DNA of 64,000 nt from LGRD01 sp031415135 (GTDB lineage Bacteria; Pseudomonadota; Gammaproteobacteria; Burkholderiales; Burkholderiaceae_C), in NCBI GenBank assembly GCA_031415135.1, contig JANORB010000078.1, positions 1 to 64,000 on the forward strand, given 5' to 3'. Position 1 is the stretch's first letter. Every line of letters starts with the position of its first letter. Below the pieces are notes generated by a model. The model had not been told where the DNA came from and searched no databases. It worked only from the letters and a program-made list of their open reading frames with translations. A program made the translations under genes and the position numbers. This document shows, in pieces, positions 43,299-50,923 of the stretch.

Positions 43299-44257
43299 GG
43301 GCGGGAACTTTCGGATTGCAGCATCCACACCAGATCGAGCTCCGGGCACGGGTGTCCCAGCGCGGTGATGTCCGCGGTGATCTGGCCGCGGTGGTGGGTG
43401 GCGTGGTTGAACACATGGGCCAGTGTGGCAGCGAATGGCAACGCCACGGCCTGGCCCCTCGTCGTGGTGTAGTTCAGCGCGCCGTCGAAGCGGTCCGCGG
43501 CGCAATCCGCGATGAATGGCAGCCAGGCCTGGGCTCCATCGACCAGCCGCTCGCGCAGGCGCGCGCGGTCCGGTTCGATCTCGGCATTCAACTGCGCTTG
43601 CGGCGACACACCCTCGGCAAAGCGCCGAAACCACAACAGGTGCTCGCCGACGAGCAGGTGGTTGAGCGTGCCATGCACGCTGGGGAAAAACAGGCCGGCA
43701 TCGACCCGGTAGTCGGCGTCGGGCAACGCGTCGATGTGCACGAACAGTTGGCGCGTGGCCCACAGGTTGTAGCGCGCCAGCGTGGCGAGGTGCTGGCGCA
43801 GCGCAGATTCGGCCGGCGCGGGTTCGGGCGCGGGCTCGGGCTCGGGCTCGTGCATCAGTCCGACGCCGAATCGCTCATAGGCGCCGATGGCTTGCGCCGT
43901 TCGCCACGCGGGCGGCGGCTCGACGCTCGACCAGTATTCGTCGACCCGCGCGATGCGATCGCCGTCGAAGCCAAACAGCGAGTTGGCGAAAAATCGGCCG
44001 GGCGGGTGGGTCACTTCGACCACCGAATGCACCCGGCCGTCGAGCAAGGCGTTCACCTCGATGACGCGCAGGCTCCAACCTTCCGGGTACACGGCGTTGA
44101 CGCGGATGATCGCGTCGGCGTCCAGCAGCCGTTCGCCGGAGGCATGCCATGTCAGCGTGGCGGCGTCGGCGAGCAAGCGGCGGGCGCCGGCCCAGTCGCG
44201 CGCCTGAAACAGCGACCACAGCGAGTGCACGGCTTTGATGCGGTTTGGCATGGGCAT
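43295..44257 (-). CDS. NTF2/SnoaL-like domain fused to DinB/DUF664 domain
   Basis: A 320-residue two-domain protein. Residues 1-115 show an NTF2/SnoaL-like cone fold (VHSLWSLFQARDWAGARRLLAD, FDGDRIARVDEYWSSVEPP). A linker rich in Glu and Pro (EPEPEPAPEPAPAE) joins it to a DinB-like four-helix domain with the metal-binding pattern GTLNHLLVGEHLLW and FNHATHHRGQITADI. DinB-fold proteins include bacillithiol or mycothiol S-transferases, but most have unknown substrates. It sits within the liu run, overlapping liuC by four bases. A second DinB protein is encoded at 47774. Confidence 0.75.
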   Translation of the reverse strand: MPMPNRIKAVHSLWSLFQARDWAGARRLLADAATLTWHASGERLLDADAIIRVNAVYPEGWSLRVIEVNALLDGRVHSVVEVTHPPGRFFANSLFGFDGDRIARVDEYWSSVEPPPAWRTAQAIGAYERFGVGLMHEPEPEPAPEPAPAESALRQHLATLARYNLWATRQLFVHIDALPDADYRVDAGLFFPSVHGTLNHLLVGEHLLWFRRFAEGVSPQAQLNAEIEPDRARLRERLVDGAQAWLPFIADCAADRFDGALNYTTTRGQAVALPFAATLAHVFNHATHHRGQITADITALGHPCPELDLVWMLQSESSRP

Positions 44258-44279
44258 GGTTCGACGCGGCTCGGCCGGC

Positions 44280-45431
44280 TCAATAGCGCTTGGCGACTTC
44301 GTCGAGCATCACCTCGGTGGCGCCGCCGCCGATGGCCAGCACCCGCGCGTCGCGCCACAGCCGCTCGATGGCGACGCCGCGCATGTAGCCCATGCCGCCA
44401 TGGAACTGCTGGCAGGTGTGCACGACCTCGTTGACCAGTTCGCCGGTCAAGGCCTTCAACATCGAGACCTCCTGCACCACGTCGTGCCCCTGAGTCACGC
44501 GCCAGGCGCAGTGGTACATGAACTGGCGCGCGGCGCGCGTCTTGGCGTCGAGCATCGCGATGCGCTGGCGCACGGTTTGTTTGTCGAACAGGCTGGTGCC
44601 GAAGGCCCGGCGGTCGCGCACGAACGCCAGCGTGAGCAGCAGTGCCTGCGTGGCGTGGCCCACCGCCATCGCGGCCAGCGCGATGCGTTCGGTCTGGAAG
44701 TTCTTCATCACCGAATAGAAGCCGCGGCTTTCTTCGCCGAGCAGGTGGTCGGCGGGAATGCGGCAATCGTTGAACACCAGTTCGGCGGTGTCCGACGAGA
44801 GCCAGCCGCTCTTGTGCAACGAGCGCCCGACCGTGAAGCCGGGCGTGCCCTTTTCGACGATGAACATCGACATCGCGTGGCGCGCGGAGCCCGTCTTGGC
44901 GGCGATGAAATACAGGTCGGCGTGCACGCCGTTGGTGATGAAGATCTTGCTGCCGTTGAGCACCCAGTGGTCACCGTCAGCACTCTTTTCAAACCGCGCC
45001 GTGGTGCGCATGCCGGCCACGTCGGAGCCCGCGCCGGGCTCGCTGATGCCGACCGCGGTGATGGTGCGGCCGGCCGTGATGCCGGGCATGTATCTGGCAC
45101 GCTGCGCCGCGGTGCCGGCGTGGTGCAGGTGCGGGCTCGCCATGTCGGTGTGCACCAGCACCGTGATGATGAAGCCGCCGAACGTGGATTGAGACAGTGC
45201 CTCGGCGAACACCAGGTTGGTCAGCGCGTCGGCCTCGGCGCCGCCATGCTCGCTGGCGTACATCAGGCCAAGCAAACCCGCGTCGCCCAGCTTGCGAAGC
45301 ACCTCGCGCGGGGTGAAGCCGGCCTCTTCCCAGGCCAAAGCATGCGGCTCGACTTCGCGCGCGATGAAGCGCGCGATCTGCTCGCGCAGCAGTTCGTGTT
45401 CGGGGGTGAGGTAGATGCTGTCCGGCACCAT
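44280..45431 (-). CDS. Acyl-CoA dehydrogenase (isovaleryl-/long-chain-type)
   Basis: A 383-residue FAD-dependent acyl-CoA dehydrogenase. GISEPGAGSDVAGM, FITNGVHADLYFI, RRAFGTSLFD and QFHGGMGYMRGVAIERLWRDAR are family motifs. The catalytic Glu sits at the position used by isovaleryl-CoA and long-chain dehydrogenases (FQTERIALAA), while the medium-chain position is Gly (AIGGGATEVM). It is therefore the natural liuA-like step, although citronellyl-CoA dehydrogenase is also possible. Its ATG overlaps the stop of the VapC gene by one base (TGATG), coupling it to the toxin. A TTG one codon upstream is unlikely. Confidence 0.85.
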   Translation of the reverse strand: MVPDSIYLTPEHELLREQIARFIAREVEPHALAWEEAGFTPREVLRKLGDAGLLGLMYASEHGGAEADALTNLVFAEALSQSTFGGFIITVLVHTDMASPHLHHAGTAAQRARYMPGITAGRTITAVGISEPGAGSDVAGMRTTARFEKSADGDHWVLNGSKIFITNGVHADLYFIAAKTGSARHAMSMFIVEKGTPGFTVGRSLHKSGWLSSDTAELVFNDCRIPADHLLGEESRGFYSVMKNFQTERIALAAMAVGHATQALLLTLAFVRDRRAFGTSLFDKQTVRQRIAMLDAKTRAARQFMYHCAWRVTQGHDVVQEVSMLKALTGELVNEVVHTCQQFHGGMGYMRGVAIERLWRDARVLAIGGGATEVMLDEVAKRY

Positions 45432-45832
45432 CAATGGCTCCAGCCGCGCAAGCCGCGCAAGTCCTCGAAGGCATCGAAGTCGCGGTCACGGTGCAGCAGC
45501 GCGTAGTCGCGCTCGATGCAGAAGGTGGCCACCAGCACGTCGATGGGGCTGCGCACCGTGATGCCCTGGGCGCGCAGGCTGCGGTAGTGCTGCGCCGCGG
45601 CCAGCGCCATGTCGGCGCCACCCACCGCTTCGATGCTCAAGGTTTCCATCAGCAGCCGCGCCTGACGGTGGTCGCGCTCGTGGCGAAAGCCTCGCAGCAC
45701 CTCGAACAGCACCAAGTCGGGCACGACCAGGCGGACCTCGCCGTGGTCGAGCAACTGATCGAGCATCAGCGCGGCCGGGTCATCGGCAGCGTTGAAATAC
45801 GCGATCCAGACGCTCGAATCAACGACCAGCAC
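45431..45832 (-). CDS. vapC: VapC-type PIN-domain toxin
   Basis: A 133-residue PIN-domain ribonuclease. Acidic residues of the active site are visible: Asp in LVVDSSVWIAYF, Glu in LVLFEVLRGF, Asp in RSPIDVLVATF and in LLHRDRDFD. The GTG at 45832 is chosen over a start at 45865 because it is preceded by AAGGAA and gives the usual VapC beginning; it overlaps the antitoxin end by 14 bases. VapC toxins cut tRNA or rRNA. The position inside the liu operon, coupled to an acyl-CoA dehydrogenase, is unusual. Confidence 0.85.
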   Translation of the reverse strand: MLVVDSSVWIAYFNAADDPAALMLDQLLDHGEVRLVVPDLVLFEVLRGFRHERDHRQARLLMETLSIEAVGGADMALAAAQHYRSLRAQGITVRSPIDVLVATFCIERDYALLHRDRDFDAFEDLRGLRGWSH

Positions 45833-46076
45833 GGCGCTTCCTTGGGGCGGGCTCGGCGGCGACAAGCGCCCCTGAGCCGGGCGCCGGCACCGTCCAGTCG
45901 ATGCTTTCGTCGCCCTCCCACTTGAGCTTGCCGCGCCATTTCATGATTTCGCGGTACGCGGCCTGGCGGGCCAGCAGCTTCAGGCCGGCTTCGACTGCCT
46001 CTTTCTTGGTCTTGTACGGGCCGGCCTTCATGGCGTCGGCCATCAGTTTCTCTTCGATGTCGATGTTGGTGCGCAT
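45819..46076 (-). CDS. vapB: VapB-type antitoxin (DUF2191-like)
   Basis: An 85-residue antitoxin. MRTNIDIEEKLMADAMKAG and KTKKEAVEAGLKLLARQAAYRE form the ribbon-helix-helix pattern of VapB family antitoxins; the C-terminal, basic RKRRAGR likely masks VapC. It starts 37 bases after the liuB stop with no strong terminator between them, so it may be read from the liu promoter. The short gap could hold a promoter of its own but no convincing one is seen. Confidence 0.88.
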   Translation of the reverse strand: MRTNIDIEEKLMADAMKAGPYKTKKEAVEAGLKLLARQAAYREIMKWRGKLKWEGDESIDWTVPAPGSGALVAAEPAPRKRRAGR

Positions 46077-46113
46077 GATGTGTAGAGGGTTATGCCTTCA
46101 TGCACATCGTACA

Positions 46114-47736
46114 TCACATCCGGAAGATTCCAAATTTCGCGTCGGCGATGGGTGCGTTCAGGCTGGCCGAAATCGCCAGCGCCAGCACGCGGCGCGTGTC
46201 GGCGGGGTCGATCACGCCGTCGTCCCACAAGCGCGCGCTGGCGTAGTACGGATGGGCCTGGTGCTCGAACTGGTCGAGGATGGGTTGCTTGAACGCGTTT
46301 TCTTCGTCCACGCTCCACGCGCCGCCCTTGGCCTCGATGCCGTCGCGCTTGACGGTGGCCAGCACGCTGGCGGCTTGCTCGCCGCCCATCACCGAGATGC
46401 GCGCGTTCGGCCACATCCACAAGAAACGCGGTGAATAGGCGCGGCCGCACATGCCGTAGTTGCCGGCGCCGAAACTGCCGCCGATGATCAGCGTGAACTT
46501 GGGCACCTGCGCGGTCGACACCGCCGTGACCATCTTGGCGCCATGCTTGGCGATGCCTTCGGCCTCGTACTTGCGGCCGACCATGAAGCCGGTGATGTTC
46601 TGCAGAAAGACCAGCGGGATCTTGCGCTGGCAGCACAGCTCGATGAAATGCGCGCCCTTCATGGCGCTCTCGGAAAACAGCACGCCGTTGTTGGCAACGA
46701 TGCCCACCGGCATGCCTTCGATGTGCGCAAAGCCGGTCACCAGCGTCTGCCCATAGCGCGCCTTGAATTCGTCGAACTCGCTGCCATCGACGATGCGGGC
46801 AATGATCTCGCGCACGTCGTACGGCTTGCGCGTGTCGACCGGAATCACGCCGTGCAATTCAGCCGCGTCGAACAGCGGCGGGCGCGGTGCCATGCAACGC
46901 GCGGCGATGTCCTTGCGCCAGTTCAGGTTGGCCACCGACGCGCGCGCGATCGCCAGCGCATGGGTGTCGTTCTGCGCCAGGTGATCGGCCACGCCACTCA
47001 GGCGTGTGTGCACGTCGCCGCCGCCCAAGTCTTCGGCGCTCACGATTTCGCCGATGGCGGCCTTCACCAGCGGCGGGCCGGCCAGGAAGATCGTGCCCTG
47101 GTTCTTGACGATGATGGACTCGTCGCTCATCGCCGGCATGTAAGCGCCGCCCGCCGTGCACGAGCCCATCACCACGGCGATCTGCGGGATGCCCAGCGCG
47201 CTCATCTGCGCCTGGTTGAAGAAGATGCGGCCGAAGTGGTCGCGGTCTGGAAACACCTCGTCCTGGTTCGGCAGGTTGGCGCCGCCGCTGTCGACCAGGT
47301 AGATGCAGGGCAGGCGGTTTTGCTGCGCGATCTCTTGCGCGCGCAGGTGCTTTTTCACCGTCATCGGGAAGTAGGTGCCGCCCTTCACGGTGGCGTCGTT
47401 GCACACCACCATGCAATCGACGCCGCTGACGCGGCCGATGCCGGCAATCAGGCCGGCGCCCGGCGCCGCGTCCTGCCCGGCGCGCTCCTTGTACATGCCC
47501 AGCGCGGCCAACGGCGCAACTTCGAGGAAGGGCGTGTCGGGGTCGAGCAGCATCTCGACCCGCTCGCGCGGCAGCAGCTTGCCGCGAGCGAGGTGCTTGG
47601 CCCGCGCCGCTTCGCCGCCGCCGTGTGCGATCTGCGCGAGCCTGGCGTTCAGGTCGTCGACCAGCGCGCGCATCGCCGCAGCGTTCGCCTTGAAGTCCTC
47701 GGAGCGCGGGTGGAGCCTGGAGGCGAGTGCGGGCAT
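46114..47736 (-). CDS. liuB: Methylcrotonyl-CoA carboxylase beta subunit (carboxyltransferase)
   Basis: A 540-residue carboxyltransferase with both crotonase-like halves. ARGKLLPRERVEMLLDPDTPF, VKGGTYFPMTVKKHLRAQEI and GSFGAGNYGMCGRAYSPRFL are strongly conserved in methylcrotonyl-CoA carboxylase beta subunits. It transfers CO2 from biotin on LiuD to 3-methylcrotonyl-CoA. The close relative geranyl-CoA carboxylase (AtuC) cannot be fully excluded by eye. AGGAG precedes the ATG, and a perfect palindrome lies 26 bases further upstream. Confidence 0.92.
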   Translation of the reverse strand: MPALASRLHPRSEDFKANAAAMRALVDDLNARLAQIAHGGGEAARAKHLARGKLLPRERVEMLLDPDTPFLEVAPLAALGMYKERAGQDAAPGAGLIAGIGRVSGVDCMVVCNDATVKGGTYFPMTVKKHLRAQEIAQQNRLPCIYLVDSGGANLPNQDEVFPDRDHFGRIFFNQAQMSALGIPQIAVVMGSCTAGGAYMPAMSDESIIVKNQGTIFLAGPPLVKAAIGEIVSAEDLGGGDVHTRLSGVADHLAQNDTHALAIARASVANLNWRKDIAARCMAPRPPLFDAAELHGVIPVDTRKPYDVREIIARIVDGSEFDEFKARYGQTLVTGFAHIEGMPVGIVANNGVLFSESAMKGAHFIELCCQRKIPLVFLQNITGFMVGRKYEAEGIAKHGAKMVTAVSTAQVPKFTLIIGGSFGAGNYGMCGRAYSPRFLWMWPNARISVMGGEQAASVLATVKRDGIEAKGGAWSVDEENAFKQPILDQFEHQAHPYYASARLWDDGVIDPADTRRVLALAISASLNAPIADAKFGIFRM

Positions 47737-47761
47737 CGTGTCTCCTGCGCGGGGCGCGTGA

Positions 47762-47777
47762 TTGACGTATACGTCAA
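47762..47777 (-). promoter_or_regulatory. Palindromic operator before liuB, LiuR-like
   Basis: TTGACGTATACGTCAA is a perfect 16-bp palindrome, 25 bases upstream of the liuB ATG. A -10-like TACAAT (minus strand of 47783-47788) lies just before it. The sequence resembles operators described for the MerR-family regulator LiuR of branched-chain amino acid degradation in proteobacteria. The site overlaps the last codons of the upstream DinB gene. No LiuR gene lies in this window. Confidence 0.7.
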
Positions 47778-48343
47778 CTGGGATTGTAGGGGCCGTAAAT
47801 CGCTGCTTCGTTCCAGCCGAGCGCGGCCATGTCGCCCACGCGCAAATGCGCCTCGCTGGGCATCAGGAACTCGTCGAGCTGGGGCGGCGCCACCGCCGTG
47901 CCAGCCAGCATCGCGTGAACCTGGCCGCGATGATGGGTCTGGTGCATGAAGACGTGCGCCAGCACGTGGCCGGCGCGATCGCGCTGAACGTGGCTGCCAC
48001 GATCCATCTCGACGATGCGGTCGCACCCGGCGTCGTCGAGCGCGCGGCACCAGGCGATCAGACGTTCGTCACTGGCGCGTTGGCGCGCGGCCAGCTCGAC
48101 CCGGGTTGGCGCCGGCACGAAGGCGTCGTACCGGGCCGGCAAGCCGGGTTCCCCATGCAGCGCGCCGATGTAGTACTCGTCGACCGCAAGAACATGGTTC
48201 AGCGTCGCGGACAGGCTTGGAAAGAAGCTGATGCGCGGCGCGTGGAATTCCGCGTCCGCCAGCACCGCCATCGCGGTGTGGAGCCGGCGATTGGCAAGCC
48301 GATTGGCATGCGCCTGGATGCGCAACTGATCGGCCAGGGTCAT
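47774..48343 (-). CDS. DinB/DUF664-family protein
   Basis: A 189-residue four-helix DinB-like protein. Putative metal ligands are His in LSATLNHVLAVDEYYIG and two in FMHQTHHRGQVHAML. The ATG at 48343 is only one base from the stop of the rhodanese gene, so the two are co-translated. Family members include thiol-dependent S-transferases and DNA-damage-induced proteins of unknown activity. It lacks the SnoaL part of the relative at 43295. Whether it belongs to the liu regulon is unclear, since the palindrome lies at its 3' end. Confidence 0.8.
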   Translation of the reverse strand: MTLADQLRIQAHANRLANRRLHTAMAVLADAEFHAPRISFFPSLSATLNHVLAVDEYYIGALHGEPGLPARYDAFVPAPTRVELAARQRASDERLIAWCRALDDAGCDRIVEMDRGSHVQRDRAGHVLAHVFMHQTHHRGQVHAMLAGTAVAPPQLDEFLMPSEAHLRVGDMAALGWNEAAIYGPYNPS

Positions 48344-48344
48344 C

Positions 48345-48743
48345 TCAGTCTTTCCGCGCCGGCTTGTCCGCGATGGGCGCGCCCGCTTCCTTCCAGGCCG
48401 TGAAGCCGCCGCCGACATGCGCGACGCGCTCCAGCCCCATGTCCATCAGCGCCTGGGTGGCCAGCGCGGAGCGCCAGCCGGCGGCGCAAAACAGCACGAA
48501 CTCCTTGTCCTGCGCAAAGGCCTCGCGGTGGTAGGGCGACTCGGGATCGACCCAGAACTCGAGCATGCCGCGTGGCGCGTGCAGCGCACCTGGGATCACG
48601 CCCTCACGTTCGAGTTCGCGCACGTCGCGGATGTCGACGAACTGCACCCCGGGGTGGCCGTGCAGCGCGCGCGCCTGCTCGACGGTGTAGGTGGTGACGA
48701 GGCCCATCGCCTCTTCCACCAGGGACTTGGCGGTCTTCTTCAT
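48345..48743 (-). CDS. Single-domain rhodanese
   Basis: A 132-residue cytoplasmic rhodanese-like protein. VQFVDIRDVRELEREGVIPGA is the CH2A-like start, and the active-site loop FCAAGWRSALA contains the catalytic Cys. Single-domain rhodaneses move sulfane sulfur, for example to cyanide or thiols. It lies one base before the DinB gene and nine bases after the DsbA-fold isomerase gene, in one transcription unit. Confidence 0.88.
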   Translation of the reverse strand: MKKTAKSLVEEAMGLVTTYTVEQARALHGHPGVQFVDIRDVRELEREGVIPGALHAPRGMLEFWVDPESPYHREAFAQDKEFVLFCAAGWRSALATQALMDMGLERVAHVGGGFTAWKEAGAPIADKPARKD

Positions 48744-48752
48744 GGCATTCCT

Positions 48753-49364
48753 TCAAAAAGGCCCGCTCTCCAGCCAGCGCTCCATCTGCGCGCGCCGGTC
48801 ATTGCCCCAGAAAGGCTCGGCGTCGATCAGAAAGAAGGGCGCGCCGAACACCCCGGCCGCGATCGCATCGTCATTGGCCTGGCGCAGCCGGTCTTTCCAT
48901 GGCGGACCGGTCCACACCGCTTCGGCTTGCCCGGGATCGATGCCGAACCCGGCGGCGTGAGCCTTCAGCGTGGCGGCGTCGCTGAGGTCCACCCCGCGGG
49001 CAAAGTAGGCCCGCAAGCCGGCACGCGCCCAGGCCGCGGCGCGCGCGGGGTCGGTGGCCTGGAGCCACCAGAACACGCGGGCGGCGTTTTGCGTCGCGAT
49101 CGGAAACCGGGCCGGCATCACGAACGGCACGCCGGCGAAGCGCGCCGATCGCGCGAAGTCGAGCAGCGAATACTCCCGCTTGATCGGGTGCGACACCGGG
49201 CTCTTCAGTTCCGCCGCCTGGAACGTGGCCCCAAGCAGGATGGCGTGCCACTGGACCGTGCGCCCATGGCGTGCCGCCAGCGCCTCGACCCATTCCGACG
49301 CGATGTACGAATAGGGCGACGAGAAGTCGAAGTAGAACTTGATGTTGCGATGGACGCTGTTCAT
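48753..49364 (-). CDS. 2-hydroxychromene-2-carboxylate isomerase-like DsbA-fold protein
   Basis: A 203-residue DsbA/kappa-GST-fold protein with FYFDFSSPYSYIASEWVE (active-site Ser in SSPYS) and FGAPFFLIDAEPFWGNDR, typical of 2-hydroxychromene-2-carboxylate isomerase-like proteins. It heads a run with rhodanese and DinB genes; all three act on thiols or glutathione in their known relatives, which suggests a small thiol-related unit. It is a paralogue of the protein at 36964-37602. Confidence 0.8.
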   Translation of the reverse strand: MNSVHRNIKFYFDFSSPYSYIASEWVEALAARHGRTVQWHAILLGATFQAAELKSPVSHPIKREYSLLDFARSARFAGVPFVMPARFPIATQNAARVFWWLQATDPARAAAWARAGLRAYFARGVDLSDAATLKAHAAGFGIDPGQAEAVWTGPPWKDRLRQANDDAIAAGVFGAPFFLIDAEPFWGNDRRAQMERWLESGPF

Positions 49365-49450
49365 GCGCGCAGATTACACGCAAGCATCGCGCGCTCCCCA
49401 CGAAGAATCCCGTAGCCTTGGCCGCGCCCTGCTTGCGCCCTGCTCGCGCC

Positions 49451-50908
49451 CTACTTGCGCCAATACTGCGGCGAGAACAGCACCAGGATGGAGAACAGCT
49501 CCAGCCGGCCGAGCAGCATGGTGGCGGTGCAGACCCAGGTTTGAAAGTCGCTCAGGCCCTGGTAGTTGGCGGCCGGCCCGACCTGCCCCAGCCCCGGCCC
49601 GGTGTTGTTGATGCAGGCGATCACGGCGCTGGCGGCGCTCACCAGGTCCAGCCCGGTCAACAGCAGCACCAGCGTCATGAAGATCACCGTCACGCCGTAC
49701 ATCAGCATGAACGCCAGCACCGAGAACAGCACCGTGTTGTCCACCACCATCGTGCCGATGCGAACCGGGTTGACCGCGTGCGGATGCACGATGCGCACCA
49801 GTTCGCGCCGCGCCTGCTTGACCAGCAACAGCGCGCGGACCATCTTGATGCCACCGCCGGTGGAGCCCGCCGATGTGGCGAAGCAGCACAGCAGCAGCAT
49901 CAGCACCGGTGCGAAGGCCGGCCACAGCGCGTAGTCGACGCTGGCAAATCCGGTGGTCGTGGCGACGCTCACCACGTTGAAGGCGGCGTGCCGCAAGCTC
50001 AGCGGAAAATCGGGGTAGGTGCCGCGATAGGTGAGCACCAGCGCCACGACGAAGACGCTGAACAACAGCGCCGCGAAGTAGGTCCGGGCCTCGACGTCGC
50101 CCAGCAGCAGCGCCAGCGAGCGCCGCTTCCAGACCATGAAGTACAGCGCGAAATTGACACCCGCGAGCAGCATGAAAACAACCGCGACTGCCTCGATGGC
50201 CGGCGAGTCAAAGGCACCGAAGCTGGCGTCGTAGGAAGAGAAGCCGCCCAGCCCCATGGTGGAGCACATGTGCATGAACGCGTCGGCCCAGCCCATGCCC
50301 GCGGCCGCATAGGCGAAGAAGCACACGACTGAAATCGCGAAATACACGACCCACAGGCCGCGCGCGGTCTCGGCGATGCGCGGCGTGAGCTTGGTGTCTT
50401 TCATCGGCCCCGGTGTTTCGGCCTTGAAGATCTGGCTGCCGCCCACGCCCAGCATCGGCAGGATGGCCACCGCCAGCACGATGATGCCCATGCCACCCAC
50501 CAGCACCAGCAGACAGCGCCACACGTTGATCGACAACGGCAGCGCGTCCAGCCCGGTCATCACGGTGGCGCCGGTGGTCGTCAGGCCCGACACGGTTTCG
50601 AAGTACGCGTCGGTGAAGCTCAGGCCCGGCAGATAGAACATCAGCGGCAGCGTGGCGAAAGCGGGCAGCACGGTCCACACCAGCGTGACCAGCAGGAAAC
50701 CGTCGCGCGGCTGAAGTTCGCGCCGGAACCGGCGCGTGCCCAGGAACAGGACCAGCCCGAACCCGGCCGTGATCAACAACGCCTTGTCGTAGGCAAAGCG
50801 CGCTTCGTCCATGCCACCCCAGGCAAATGCCAGCGGCACCAGCATCGTGAACGCAAAGATGCCGACGATCACGCCAATGATGTGCAGCAGCGGAAGCAGG
50901 CGGCCCAT
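49451..50908 (-). CDS. trkH: Trk potassium uptake membrane subunit TrkH
   Basis: A 485-residue potassium-translocating membrane protein with four pore-loop repeats. The selectivity-type motifs are TVSGLTTTGATV, CSTMGLGGFSSYD, VSVATTTGFASVDY and INNTGPGLGQVGP, each with the selectivity-filter glycine. TrkH forms a K+ channel/uptake system gated by TrkA. It starts 15 bases after the trkA stop, so the two are one operon. Confidence 0.95.
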   Translation of the reverse strand: MGRLLPLLHIIGVIVGIFAFTMLVPLAFAWGGMDEARFAYDKALLITAGFGLVLFLGTRRFRRELQPRDGFLLVTLVWTVLPAFATLPLMFYLPGLSFTDAYFETVSGLTTTGATVMTGLDALPLSINVWRCLLVLVGGMGIIVLAVAILPMLGVGGSQIFKAETPGPMKDTKLTPRIAETARGLWVVYFAISVVCFFAYAAAGMGWADAFMHMCSTMGLGGFSSYDASFGAFDSPAIEAVAVVFMLLAGVNFALYFMVWKRRSLALLLGDVEARTYFAALLFSVFVVALVLTYRGTYPDFPLSLRHAAFNVVSVATTTGFASVDYALWPAFAPVLMLLLCCFATSAGSTGGGIKMVRALLLVKQARRELVRIVHPHAVNPVRIGTMVVDNTVLFSVLAFMLMYGVTVIFMTLVLLLTGLDLVSAASAVIACINNTGPGLGQVGPAANYQGLSDFQTWVCTATMLLGRLELFSILVLFSPQYWRK

Positions 50909-50923
50909 GCGCGGTCAGCCCGT

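Noticed and set aside
45833..45865. Upstream ATG for VapC giving 11 extra residues
   Set aside because: The extra residues (MSPPSPPQGSA) are not family-like, and AAGGAA is correctly placed for the GTG at 45832.
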